Positions 8,272 through 18,500 of a stretch of DNA of 64,000 nucleotides are shown here, in pieces. Source of the DNA: Sediminibacterium sp. UBA657 (lineage in GTDB: Bacteria > Bacteroidota > Bacteroidia > Chitinophagales > Chitinophagaceae); contig DBOB01000016.1 in assembly GCA_002299885.1 (NCBI GenBank), positions 1 through 64,000 on the forward strand, given 5' to 3'. Made by a program: the position numbers and the translations under genes. How positions within the stretch are numbered: the stretch's first letter is position 1; each line of letters opens with the position of its first letter. The notes beneath the pieces are model-generated. The model ran no database searches. It saw only the letters and a program-made list of their open reading frames with translations, and was not told the origin of the DNA.

Positions 8272-9282
8272 CTAAAAATCGATAGAAGCTTGATCAAATA
8301 TGGTCTTTGCAGGTGTTTTCAATAATTGATTTAGGTCATTTTTTAACTTTCCTTCTTGTTGCTTCATCCAAGATTTTACAATTTCATAGCCAATGTATTT
8401 ACCTACATTGCCTGGTATGTCTTCTCCAAAATAATCGTTATAGGGCGCTTCTTTTAAGATGGCAGTTGTTAAACTTGGCTCTACAGAAAAAAGCCTGTTT
8501 TGACTTGATAAAAAACTCCAAATATCACTTTTGTTTTCTTGGATTGCATTTAACTGATTGCTTGTATAGCCCAATAATAGTGTGTCAGAAGCAGTTGGTA
8601 AACATTGGCTGAGTATGTATTGACGCTTTCCAATTTCAATCATTTGTTCTATCAACTGTTTTCCATTTATTGCGAGTGGATCATAGTCGTTTAATATATT
8701 TTGTAAAGAATTTACAACAATATATTCTGGTGCAAACTGACGACTAATATATGTTGGGTAGATGGTATTGATTTGTTCGGAATAATACCAACTTGATTCC
8801 GCACCCATATACAATTGAATTCCGATAGCTAGACCATCTTTTGTCACCACATTTCCATAAGTTTCCAGCGGCCCAATAAAATAAATGATTTGCTTTGGCA
8901 AGGTATAATTGGGAAAATAAAAATGGAATCTTTTTAAAGCTGCTGCTATTTCTGGACTGGCTTTTTTTGGTGCTTGTATTTTAGTTGTTGCTTGAAAGAT
9001 TGGGAGATAGGCTTTATAGTAAGCCAATATTTTTTTGGACTCCTTTTTTGGAGAAAGCATTAAAATTCGGTCAAAATAATCTTCTGAAAATTGAGGGTAT
9101 TGTTGGACCAATTTCGCTAAATCTGACTCAAAATGCAAGGTATCCATGGCAAAGAAGGCACTATCAAATCGAATTTCAGTCAGCCTTGGGCTTGGTGCAA
9201 GCTCAGCAGGATCTTGAGCAGGACTTGAACATCCAACAAGGGCAAGCCCTATCAATCCATACAATAAAACGTTTATTCGCAT
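8272..9282 (-). CDS. gldB: GldB-like gliding-motility lipoprotein
   Basis: 336 residues from the ATG at 9282. The protein begins MRINVLLYGLIGLALVGC, a lipoprotein signal whose lipobox puts the acylated cysteine at residue 18. The following ~310 residues match the GldB family (segments such as RFDSAFFAMDT, YFPNYTLPKQIIYFIG, YMGAESSWYY and GNVGKYIGYEIVKSWM). GldB is an essential lipoprotein of the gliding machinery in Flavobacterium, but homologs occur widely in non-gliding Bacteroidota. A longer frame to 9339 would overlap the divergent NAD synthetase start, so 9282 is preferred. TACTTTCG just upstream is a one-mismatch -7 element. No gldC or T9SS core genes are nearby. Confidence 0.8.
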   Translation of the reverse strand: MRINVLLYGLIGLALVGCSSPAQDPAELAPSPRLTEIRFDSAFFAMDTLHFESDLAKLVQQYPQFSEDYFDRILMLSPKKESKKILAYYKAYLPIFQATTKIQAPKKASPEIAAALKRFHFYFPNYTLPKQIIYFIGPLETYGNVVTKDGLAIGIQLYMGAESSWYYSEQINTIYPTYISRQFAPEYIVVNSLQNILNDYDPLAINGKQLIEQMIEIGKRQYILSQCLPTASDTLLLGYTSNQLNAIQENKSDIWSFLSSQNRLFSVEPSLTTAILKEAPYNDYFGEDIPGNVGKYIGYEIVKSWMKQQEGKLKNDLNQLLKTPAKTIFDQASIDF

Positions 9283-9337
9283 CCTCGAAAGTACAAAAAA
9301 AGCGAGGTTATTTCTTTTAAAAACCGACCTTTGGTTC

Positions 9338-11020
9338 ATGAAAATTTGTATCGCCCAACAGAATTATCATATTGGCAATTTCGAGGCCAACACAAAACAG
9401 ATCATTGACGCAATTGAGCGCGCAAAGCAACAACGTGCTGATTTAATTTTATTCAGTGAAATGAGTGTTTGTGGTTATCCTGCAAGAGACTTTGTAGAGT
9501 TCAATGATTTTATCAATCAATGTTACGCTAGCGTGGATACCATTAGAAAAGCAGCAGACACCATTGGAGTTCTGATTGGGGCTCCTGCACATAATACCAA
9601 TGAAAAAGGAAAGCCGTTATACAACGCAGCATTCTTTTTATACGATCAAAAAATACAAGCAGAGATTCATAAAACATTACTACCTACTTATGATGTTTTT
9701 GACGAGAATAGATATTTTGAACCAGCAAGCGAGTGGAAAGTAGTTCCCTTTAAAGGAAAAAATTTAGCGATCACTATTTGTGAAGACATTTGGAACCTAG
9801 GAGACAATCCTTTGTATACCATTTGCCCAATGGATAAGATGATGCAACAATCACCAGATATTTTACTCAATCTGAGTGCATCGCCATTTGATTATACCCA
9901 TGACGAAGATCGTAAAGCCACCATTAAATCAAATGTGGTAAAATATAAAAAGCCTTTATTCTACTGCAACGCTATTGGAAGTCAAACAGAAATTGTATTT
10001 GATGGTGCTTCTTTGGTATTTGATAAAGATGCAAATCTATGTGGTGCTTTGCCCATGTTTGAATCTGCTATGCAAATTTTTGAATGCAATGACGATGGCA
10101 GCATCAATGCGCCAATACTTGAACCTGCAGCATCTGTGCCAAGCAAGGAATTAAATCCTTCAAATCTAGTACCTGCATTAAATATCGACCAAGTGTATAA
10201 AGCACTGGTTCTTGGAGTGAAGGATTATTTTAATAAGATGGGTTTTAAAAAAGCCATTCTTGGTTCTTCTGGAGGGATTGATTCTGCTGTAACCCTTGCC
10301 ATAGCATGTGAAGCACTTGGTAAAGAAAATGTATATGCTATTTTAATGCCTTCTCCTTATTCAACTGAGCATTCTGTAAATGATGCAGTTGAGTTAAGTA
10401 AGAACTTAGGCAATCCATACGATATCCTTCCTATTAAAGAGGTGTATGAAAGTTTTTTGCATACTTTAAAACCAATTTTTAAAGACCTGCCTTTTTCTTT
10501 AGCAGAAGAGAATATCCAAAGCAGATCGAGAGGAAATTTACTCATGGCCATTGCAAATAAATTAGGCTTTGTATTATTGAATACTTCTAATAAAAGTGAA
10601 TTAGCGACAGGCTATGGTACATTGTATGGTGATATGGCTGGTGGATTGGGTGTAATAGGAGATTGTTATAAATTACAAGTGTATGAATTAGCCAACTATA
10701 TTAATTCAACAAAAGAAGTCATCCCATCAAATATTATTGAAAAAGCACCAAGTGCAGAATTGAGACCAGATCAAAAAGACAGTGATAGCTTACCAGACTA
10801 TGCAATATTGGATCAAATACTTTACAAATACATTGAAAAACGTGCAGATCCTGCCAACATCAAAGCACTTGGATTTGATGCAGCATTGGTAGACCGTACA
10901 TTAAAAATGGTCAATACCAACGAATACAAACGCAATCAATTTTGTCCTATTATTCGGATATCGCCAAAAGCATTCGGCGTGGGAAGAAGAATGCCTATTG
11001 TTGGAAAATATTTAAATTAG
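9338..11020 (+). CDS. nadE: Glutamine-dependent NAD+ synthetase
   Basis: 560 residues with two catalytic domains. The N-terminal nitrilase-type glutaminase domain (about 1-265) carries the Glu-Lys-Cys triad E41 (FSEMSVCGYP), K112 and C148 (ITICEDIWNLG), which releases ammonia from glutamine. The C-terminal ATP-pyrophosphatase domain (about 290-555) has the P-loop SGGIDS at 311-316 and adenylates nicotinic acid adenine dinucleotide before amidation to NAD+. This is the last step of NAD biosynthesis in the cytoplasm. The next gene starts 3 bases after the stop, so the two are probably co-transcribed. GACCTTTG, one mismatch from the -7 consensus, sits immediately upstream of the start. Confidence 0.96.
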   Translation: MKICIAQQNYHIGNFEANTKQIIDAIERAKQQRADLILFSEMSVCGYPARDFVEFNDFINQCYASVDTIRKAADTIGVLIGAPAHNTNEKGKPLYNAAFFLYDQKIQAEIHKTLLPTYDVFDENRYFEPASEWKVVPFKGKNLAITICEDIWNLGDNPLYTICPMDKMMQQSPDILLNLSASPFDYTHDEDRKATIKSNVVKYKKPLFYCNAIGSQTEIVFDGASLVFDKDANLCGALPMFESAMQIFECNDDGSINAPILEPAASVPSKELNPSNLVPALNIDQVYKALVLGVKDYFNKMGFKKAILGSSGGIDSAVTLAIACEALGKENVYAILMPSPYSTEHSVNDAVELSKNLGNPYDILPIKEVYESFLHTLKPIFKDLPFSLAEENIQSRSRGNLLMAIANKLGFVLLNTSNKSELATGYGTLYGDMAGGLGVIGDCYKLQVYELANYINSTKEVIPSNIIEKAPSAELRPDQKDSDSLPDYAILDQILYKYIEKRADPANIKALGFDAALVDRTLKMVNTNEYKRNQFCPIIRISPKAFGVGRRMPIVGKYLN

Positions 11021-11023
11021 CGT

Positions 11024-12247
11024 ATGAAAAATAAAACGATGATTGGCTTAGCCAGTGTATTACTTTTTTTAAGTTTAAATACAGTGGCCCAAAAAACAGC
11101 ACCCATTTTGCCAGGCGCTTATCAAACAACGCAGTATTTACCACTTTTAAAAAATAAAAGAGTAGGCTTGTTTACCAACCACACTGCTACAGTAGGTAAA
11201 AAACATTTGATAGATACTTTACTTGCAAGTGGGATTCAAATACAAAAAGTATTTACACCAGAACATGGCCTTAGAGGCACGGCAGATGCAGGTGAAAAAA
11301 CTAAGGACGGGATTGATGAGGCAACAGGTGTAAAAATTGTTTCACTCTATGGAAAAAAATATGGGCCTAGTGAAGCAGACCTTACGGATGTAGATGTGTT
11401 GCTTTTTGATATTCAAGATGTGGGCACACGTTTTTATACTTACATATCCTCGCTTCAATACTATATGGAAGCGGCATGGGCCAATAATAAGCCTTTGGTT
11501 ATTTTAGATCGTCCTAATCCAAATGGGCACTATGTAGATGGACCTGTATTAGAAAAACCCTTTAGTAGCTTTGTTGGCAAGAAGCAGATACCTACAGTGT
11601 ATGGCATGACAATTGGCGAATATGCAAAGATGCTTGTTGGTGAAAAATGGTTGACTGTACCAGCAGATAGCAATATCAATAAAACAGGAAGTCCGCTACA
11701 ATTCACTGTGATTGCTTGTAAGAATTACGACCACAAATCAATGTATACTTTTAATATTGCCCCATCTCCAAACTTACCAGACATGAATGCCATCTATTGG
11801 TATCCAACTACCTGTTTAATAGAAGGGTCGGTGATGAGTGAGGGCCGTGGCACTGCACATGCATTTGCGCATATTGGTCACCCAAGTATTAAAGGCAAAA
11901 GTTTTAGTTTTATTCCTGGGCCAAGAACGGGTGCAATGAGTTCTAAATTATATGGACAAACCTGTTATGGATGGGATTTAAGCAAGCAACAAGCACCAAA
12001 TAAAATTGACCTAGATTTAATTATAGAGATGTACCAAGCATTTCCTGTAAAAGATAGTTTTTTTATTGAGCCTAAATCAAAATTAGCCACCGACTACTTC
12101 TTCAATAAATTAGCAGGTAACGCCACTTTGATGGAACAATTAAAGTCAGGCCAATCTGCTGCAACCATTAGAGCAAGCTGGCAACCAGGTTTAGCAGCGT
12201 TTAAACAAATGCGCAAAAAATATTTATTGTATACAGATTTTGAATAG
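11024..12247 (+). CDS. DUF1343 protein, probable secreted exo-beta-N-acetylmuramidase (NamZ type)
   Basis: 407 residues with a signal peptide (about 1-22, ending NTVAQ). The rest is one DUF1343 domain: VGLFTNHTATVGKKHLIDTL, FTPEHGLRGTADAGE, DVLLFDIQDVGTRFYTY, ILDRPNPNG, and EGRGTAHAF are characteristic. Members of this family (YbbC of Bacillus subtilis, and a Tannerella homolog) were shown to be exo-muramidases that remove MurNAc from non-reducing ends of peptidoglycan fragments, founding CAZy family GH171. The expected role is periplasmic muropeptide recycling or scavenging. It follows nadE by 3 bases, with no obvious metabolic link, and ends at a strong terminator. Confidence 0.88.
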   Translation: MKNKTMIGLASVLLFLSLNTVAQKTAPILPGAYQTTQYLPLLKNKRVGLFTNHTATVGKKHLIDTLLASGIQIQKVFTPEHGLRGTADAGEKTKDGIDEATGVKIVSLYGKKYGPSEADLTDVDVLLFDIQDVGTRFYTYISSLQYYMEAAWANNKPLVILDRPNPNGHYVDGPVLEKPFSSFVGKKQIPTVYGMTIGEYAKMLVGEKWLTVPADSNINKTGSPLQFTVIACKNYDHKSMYTFNIAPSPNLPDMNAIYWYPTTCLIEGSVMSEGRGTAHAFAHIGHPSIKGKSFSFIPGPRTGAMSSKLYGQTCYGWDLSKQQAPNKIDLDLIIEMYQAFPVKDSFFIEPKSKLATDYFFNKLAGNATLMEQLKSGQSAATIRASWQPGLAAFKQMRKKYLLYTDFE

Positions 12248-12292
12248 GCGAAAAATAAAAATCTATTAAACTAATTTGATTTTACTATCCAT

Positions 12293-12326
12293 AAAAAAAG
12301 GTCCCGAAATTTCGGGACCTTTTTTT
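12293..12326. terminator. Bidirectional terminator, perfect 34-bp palindrome
   Basis: A perfect inverted repeat without any loop base: seven A, then GGTCCCGAAA, mirrored by TTTCGGGACC and seven T. It serves the convergent DUF1343 gene and the minus-strand Asp-box gene. In RNA the central four to six bases would form the loop. Confidence 0.85.
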
Positions 12327-12371
12327 ATAAGCAAACAAATCATTAAATGCTCTATTCAATGAAAGTTTCAA

Positions 12372-15300
12372 TTATCCTCCAATGATTGGAATGGCTAATT
12401 GATGAACTGCTTCGTTTAATTTTTTAACGCCAGTTTTCTTTAATGTCTCTAGCTTATTGAATTCAGCATCTACTTGACCTTTTAACAATTCATACACGCC
12501 TTGCACTTGTTGTGTTGGTGCGGTATACCCAGACGCTGCTGATTCAAATACACCAGCAATTTTATCATCTAAACGAATAGGGAAGTTCAATACATCCTGT
12601 CCGCTCTTTGCTTTTGTTTGGTGCAATGCTTCTTCGATTGAAGTTAGGCTAGCCAATACTTCCTTTGCTTGCTTTTGGAAAGCAGAGTCTTTGGTTTTCT
12701 TCTGTAACATTCCAATTTGTGCACGCAATTCTTTAATACCCTTCAAATTTTTCATGATCTCGCTAAAAGTACCGGCAACCTTTAATAAGAATTGCTCCTG
12801 TGCTTTTAAGTCTGCGTCAGACACTTTATAATTTGGATCAGCCACAATCGTAAATGGCATTTCGCTCACTGTATTATCTATTGTCACTTTCGCCGTGTAC
12901 TTACCAGGCGCAGCCAATACTGGGCTTGTTGAACCATTCCAAAGAATCAAACCAGGCTCTGGTTTTTCTGCTTCTTTATGGTACATGTTCCAAACGTAAG
13001 ACTGTAATCCTGCCTCTGTACTTGGTCCACCTGGTTCTGAATGATTGATTGTTTTGATTACTTTCTTTTGGTCGTCTAAAATACTAATCATCACTCTTGT
13101 AGAATCAGATTCAGATCCAAATGCTTTCCAATATTTAATCACCACACCCTTAGCAGGATTTGTTCCTACATTTGCAGGCATACTTACTGTTGCGCCACGT
13201 CCTCTTCTGCCACCCATTTGTGGAGGCACACGATAAGTATTCGCAATTGGGAATACTTGACTTGCAGTTGGTGCAGGTTGGAAGTTTTCTACAAATGATA
13301 AGTCATCTAAAATATAAATGCTTCTTCCTTGTGTTCCTACAATTAAGTTATGGTCTTTGATCAATAAATCAGTGATTGGAGTGACTGGTAGGTCTAATTG
13401 AAAACGCTCCCAAGAAGCACCATCATTAATTGATACATACAATCCATATTCAGTACCTGCAAACAAGACGCCTGCTTTTCTTGGACTAGCTACAATCGCT
13501 CTTGTAAAGTGCATTGGGTCTATTCCATTGGTAATTTTAGTCCATGTAGCACCATAGTCAGTTGTCTTGTAGATATAAGGTGCAAAGTCATCTAACTTGT
13601 ACCTTGTTCCAGCAAAATAAGCAGTTCCTTTTCTAGTTGGATCTACTTCTACTCTGTTCCACATGATCCATTTTGGCGCATCTTTTGGTGTCACATTCGT
13701 CCATGTTTTACCACCATCTTTACTCACATTAATCAAACCATCATCACTACCTGTCCATAATAAATCTTTTTCAACTGGTGATTCTGCGGCAGTGAAAATC
13801 GTACAATAATATTCTACACTCGTGTTATCTTGTGTAATTGGTCCACCAGAACTTTTTTGTTTTGTTTTATCATCCGTCGTTAAATCTGGAGATAACATAT
13901 TCCAACTTGCACCTTCATTTTCTGAAGAAAATAAATGGTTGCCTGCAGTATATAATTTCTTTGGATTATGCGGAGAGAAGAAGATCGGATGATTCCATTG
14001 GAAACGATACTTCATTACTTCTGCACCTGCACCCATTGGATTGTCTGGCCATACATTGATCACTCTATTCTCTCCCGTTTTATGATCATAGCGTGTAATT
14101 AATCCGCCATAAGATCCACCATACACGATATCACTATTCAATGGGTCAGCAACAATATAACCACTTTCCCCACCTGCTGTTACATCAAAATCATTTTCGC
14201 CAATAAATGAACCATAAGTGCTTGACTTAATTCTGAATGCAGAATTATCTTGTTGTGCAGCTAAGATTCGGTAAGGAAAACTATTATCGGTACTCAAACG
14301 ATACACTTGCACCGTTGGTTGATTCATCATTGTACTCCAGTTTCTACCTGCATCCATACTCACTTGTGCACCACCATCGTCTGATACAATCATTCTTTTA
14401 CCATTCTTAGGATCTATCCATAAATCATGGTGATCACCATGTGGTGTTCTTAAGGAAGTAAAGCTTTTACCACCATCAGAAGACACCATAAAGTTCACAT
14501 TAGGGCAGTATACTTTATTATCATCCGCAGGATCTACAAACACTTTCGTGTAGTACCAAGCACGTTGACGAATATTATTATCACTACTTGCTAATTCCCA
14601 AGTTTTTCCAGCATCATTGGATACATACAATCCACCATTTGCATTTTCAATCAATGCATATAATTTATCGGTATTCGATTTTGCAACTGCCACACCTACA
14701 ATACCCCAAACGCCCTTAGGCAATCCTTTATTATTTTTGATAGATGTCCAAGTATTTCCGCCATCTGTACTTTTATACATACCTGAGCCAGCACCACCAC
14801 TTTCTAAACTATATGGTGTACGAATCAATTCCCATGTTCCCGCATACATAATATCAGGGTTACTTGGATCAATGATTAAATCACTTGCACCTGTTTGTGG
14901 ATTCACATACAATACTCTTTTCCAAGTAGCACCTCCATCTAAACTCTTGTACACACCTCTGTTTTCATTTGGACCAAATAAATGACCCATCACAGCAGCC
15001 CAAACAATATCTGGATTTTTTGGATGCACAATCAAACGTACAATATGACGTGCTTCTTTTAGACCAATATTCTTCCATGTCTTTCCATCATCTGTTGACT
15101 TCCACATGCCCTCTAAACCTTCACTTACATTACCGCGCATGGAGTTCTCCCCTTCGCCCACATAAACGATAGATTCATTGGATGGCGCAATCGCAATGGC
15201 ACCAATTGTACCACCAAAATAGCCATCAGAAATATTTTTCCAGTTATTACCTGCATCGGTTGTCTTCCAAACACCGCCACCTGTTGCACCCATGTAAAAT

Positions 15301-15509
15301 GTATTTACATCAGTATAAGAACCAACACCTGCTGCTGCACGACCACCTCTAAATGGTCCCACAAGTCTAAAACTTTGTGCCTTGATAATTGGGTCTTGTG
15401 TTAATTCAACTGGCTTAATTGTCTCAGTTGGTTTTTTCTTTTGCGCTTGAGCAGGGCTAATAGCAACTAGTCCAAACAATGCCGCAAATACAAAAAGTAG
15501 TTTTTTCAT
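12372..15509 (-). CDS. Secreted Asp-box (VPS10/sortilin-like) beta-propeller protein, downstream paralog
   Basis: 1045 residues with a signal peptide ending in AQAQ (about 1-22). Between about residues 80 and 700 there are eleven Asp-box motifs of the form S/T-x-D-x-G-x-x-W, for example KTTDAGNNW, KSTDDGKTW, KSLDGGATW and KTTDYGATW. These mark beta-propeller blades as in sialidases and VPS10/sortilin ectodomains. After the propeller come a FlgD-like beta-sandwich (about 800-900) and a Lys/Glu-rich helical tail. Databases often call such proteins glycosyl hydrolases, but Asp boxes are structural and I see no sialidase-type arginine triad. It is probably a periplasmic or surface binding or chaperone-like protein. 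It lies 41 bases after a paralog on the same strand. Confidence 0.83.
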   Translation of the reverse strand: MKKLLFVFAALFGLVAISPAQAQKKKPTETIKPVELTQDPIIKAQSFRLVGPFRGGRAAAGVGSYTDVNTFYMGATGGGVWKTTDAGNNWKNISDGYFGGTIGAIAIAPSNESIVYVGEGENSMRGNVSEGLEGMWKSTDDGKTWKNIGLKEARHIVRLIVHPKNPDIVWAAVMGHLFGPNENRGVYKSLDGGATWKRVLYVNPQTGASDLIIDPSNPDIMYAGTWELIRTPYSLESGGAGSGMYKSTDGGNTWTSIKNNKGLPKGVWGIVGVAVAKSNTDKLYALIENANGGLYVSNDAGKTWELASSDNNIRQRAWYYTKVFVDPADDNKVYCPNVNFMVSSDGGKSFTSLRTPHGDHHDLWIDPKNGKRMIVSDDGGAQVSMDAGRNWSTMMNQPTVQVYRLSTDNSFPYRILAAQQDNSAFRIKSSTYGSFIGENDFDVTAGGESGYIVADPLNSDIVYGGSYGGLITRYDHKTGENRVINVWPDNPMGAGAEVMKYRFQWNHPIFFSPHNPKKLYTAGNHLFSSENEGASWNMLSPDLTTDDKTKQKSSGGPITQDNTSVEYYCTIFTAAESPVEKDLLWTGSDDGLINVSKDGGKTWTNVTPKDAPKWIMWNRVEVDPTRKGTAYFAGTRYKLDDFAPYIYKTTDYGATWTKITNGIDPMHFTRAIVASPRKAGVLFAGTEYGLYVSINDGASWERFQLDLPVTPITDLLIKDHNLIVGTQGRSIYILDDLSFVENFQPAPTASQVFPIANTYRVPPQMGGRRGRGATVSMPANVGTNPAKGVVIKYWKAFGSESDSTRVMISILDDQKKVIKTINHSEPGGPSTEAGLQSYVWNMYHKEAEKPEPGLILWNGSTSPVLAAPGKYTAKVTIDNTVSEMPFTIVADPNYKVSDADLKAQEQFLLKVAGTFSEIMKNLKGIKELRAQIGMLQKKTKDSAFQKQAKEVLASLTSIEEALHQTKAKSGQDVLNFPIRLDDKIAGVFESAASGYTAPTQQVQGVYELLKGQVDAEFNKLETLKKTGVKKLNEAVHQLAIPIIGG

Positions 15510-15525
15510 AATTGAAATTTATAGC

Positions 15526-15543
15526 GCCCTCCAATCGGAGGGC
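15526..15543 (-). other. Hairpin in the gap between the two Asp-box paralogs
   Basis: GCCCTCC (15526-15532) pairs with GGAGGGC (15537-15543) around a 4-base loop. No clear T run follows on the minus strand, so it looks like an intercistronic attenuating or RNA-stabilising hairpin rather than a full terminator. Confidence 0.5.
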
Positions 15544-15550
15544 TGCGTCA

Positions 15551-18500
15551 TTATTTAATCGCTTCTATTTCTTTGAATTTTTTAATTGGTGTTGCTTCTA
15601 CTAATTTTCTAAAGTCTGCCCAATCTTTTGCAAAGAATGCATTCACTTTTGTAGCAACTTCATCGGCCGCTACTTTCGCATCTGCAATGGCACGATCTTC
15701 TTGTGCACCTGGCATAGAAGTCTTACCCATAACTAGCATACTTGCATTGCGGATAATAGAAATTGGCGTGATCGTTGCAACGGTACCATAACCTTGCTTC
15801 TCTTGTCTTTTGCCCACCATCATTTCTCTTAAGTTCTTCACTTTTTCAGTAATGGCTTTATGCACTTTATTCAAGCTATCTACGCCTTTATCTTTTTTAT
15901 CCTTCCACTCTGCTTTTAATTGTGTTAAAATTAAATCTGCATCATCTAATTGGTCTTGTGCAGCATTGTATTTGTCTGCAACTACTTGTAATTGATCTAA
16001 TAATTTATCTTGTGTAAGTACCACTTCGTTTTTACTTGGTAGTCTTGGATCGTCTGAAACATCCACCATGGCAGAATCTTTCCAATTACCAGCAGTAACC
16101 ACTACTTTGTATTTACCAGGTAATACATCTCTACCAGTGAATTCTCTCTCTTCTGCAGGGCTTGCATCAGCTGGACCTTCTGCCATTCTTCTACCAAATC
16201 CACCGCCACCAGATTTTGGTGCACCCGCACCTCTTTTACCTTTTTGCTCAAAACCCCAGTAGCTTCTATTCAAACCTATTGAATCTAATTTAACATTCAA
16301 ATTTCTAATCACATTATCCATTGCATCTTTAATTTGCACTTTTGCTTTCTTCACAGTATCAGTAGAATAAATTGAGATAGCCATACCAGTTGGTTTGTTT
16401 GGCGCATCCCACATACCCCATGTACTCCACTCATAAGGTGAATTCTTAATTGACAAATTGATTGCAGCTGGAGGCACACTCATAAAGAATTTAGAACTTT
16501 GTGCTTTTGCAAGTTTTCTTAAAGGTCTGATATCATCCAATACCCATAAGCTTCTTCCAAAAGTTGCGATTGCTAAATCTGCTTCTCTTTCTTGAATTGC
16601 AAAATCATAAGTTGATACAGCTGGATAGCCATTTTTCCATTGTTGGAACTGCGCACCATTGTCTAAACTAACATACATACCTTGTTCTGTTCCTACAAAA
16701 ATTAAGTTTGGTTCAGTTGGATCTTGCAATACTGTTAATGCATAACCAGTCACTTTCTTTTCATCCACCATATTCGTCCAAGTTTTTCCAGCATCTGATG
16801 ATCTGAAAATATAAGGAGCGAAGTCACCTTGTCTATAATTATTTACCACTACAAATACTTCATTTGCATTGTATGCAGATGTTCTAATTTGAGGGATCCA
16901 TGCACCTTTAGGTAAGCCAGTAATATTAGCTGTTACATCGGTCCAAGTTGCACCACCATTGCTAGTCATTTGAACCTTACCATCGTCCGTACCAATATAG
17001 ATCAATCCTTTTTGTACCGAACTTGGTGCAATACAAATAATTGTACAATGATTCTCGGCACCAGTGATGTCAATACTTAAACCACCATTGTCTCTTTGGT
17101 CAATTTTAGCACTATCGTTGGTCGTTAAATCTGGAGAAATCAATTCCCAAGCAGCTCCTTTATTGGTGCTCTTATGTAAAAATTGAGAACCGAAATAAAT
17201 TGTTTTTTTATCAAATGGATCTTGTGCAATGGCAGCATTCCAGTTAAAACGTAATAATGTTTTTGCATCTGGTGCTGGCGGCTTAATATAAGAAGATTGT
17301 CCTGTTACGGTATTGTATCTACCTACGTTACCACCTTGACTCATTGCATACACCCAATTCGCATCTTCTGCATCCGGCATTACATCAAATCCATCACCAC
17401 CCCATAAATTATCCCAATCAAAATTGCGAATACCACCTTGTGTTGTGGTATATGCAGGACCTCTCCAAGAACCATTGTCTTGCATACCTCCCATCACGTG
17501 ATAAGGAATTTCATTGTCCACATTAATATGATAGAATTGTCCTACAGGAATTTTCTCATCAAACATCCATGTCTTACCACCATCACGTGTAATACCTATA
17601 CCACCGTCGTTTCCGTCAATGATGTATTTATTATCGGTTGGATGAATCCAAAATGCATGGTGATCTGGATGGATACCGCTGTAAGGAATAATGGTTTCAA
17701 AACTTTTTCCACCATCAATACTTTTTTGAACTGTTTGACTGATATACCATAATGTATTTTCATTCAATGGATCGCCAATGATGTCTTGGAAATAGAAAGG
17801 ACGATTGTCTACAATCGACTTTTGACCATTCACTAGCTTCCAAGAATAGCCACCATCTTCACTCTTATACAATCCACTTTTCTTTGATTCTACCAATGCA
17901 TACACCATATTTGGATTTGAACGGCTAATCGTAATACCTACACGACCTAAATCTCCATCAGGTAAACCATGTTCTTTTCCTAATTTGATGAAATTTTTAC
18001 CGCCATCAATGGTCATGTATAATCCACTTCCCTTTCCACCACTTTCTAAATGATATGGATTACGGTAATGATGCCACATCGCAACAAATAATTTATTAGG
18101 ATTTGAAGGATCCATGATCATATCACCAGGACCAGAAGTGTCATTGGTAAATAAGATTTGATTCCAAGTATCTCCACCATCTGTTGTTTTGTAAACGCCT
18201 CTGTGTTTGCTTTGACCATAAGGATTACCAATCGCACCAGCATACACTGTATTTGGATTTGATGGATCAATAATTACTCTATGGATATTTCTTGTTTGCT
18301 CTAAACCCATGCGCTTCCAAGTTCTACCAGCATCCATTGTTTTGTAAATACCTTCTCCAATGCTGATTGAGTTTCTTGGATTACCTTCTCCAGTACCTAC
18401 CCAAACAACGCTTGGATTAGATTGCTGAATAGCTAGTGCACCAATATTTAATATAGGTTGCTCGTCAAAAACTGGCGTCCAACTTACACCGGCATTGTAT

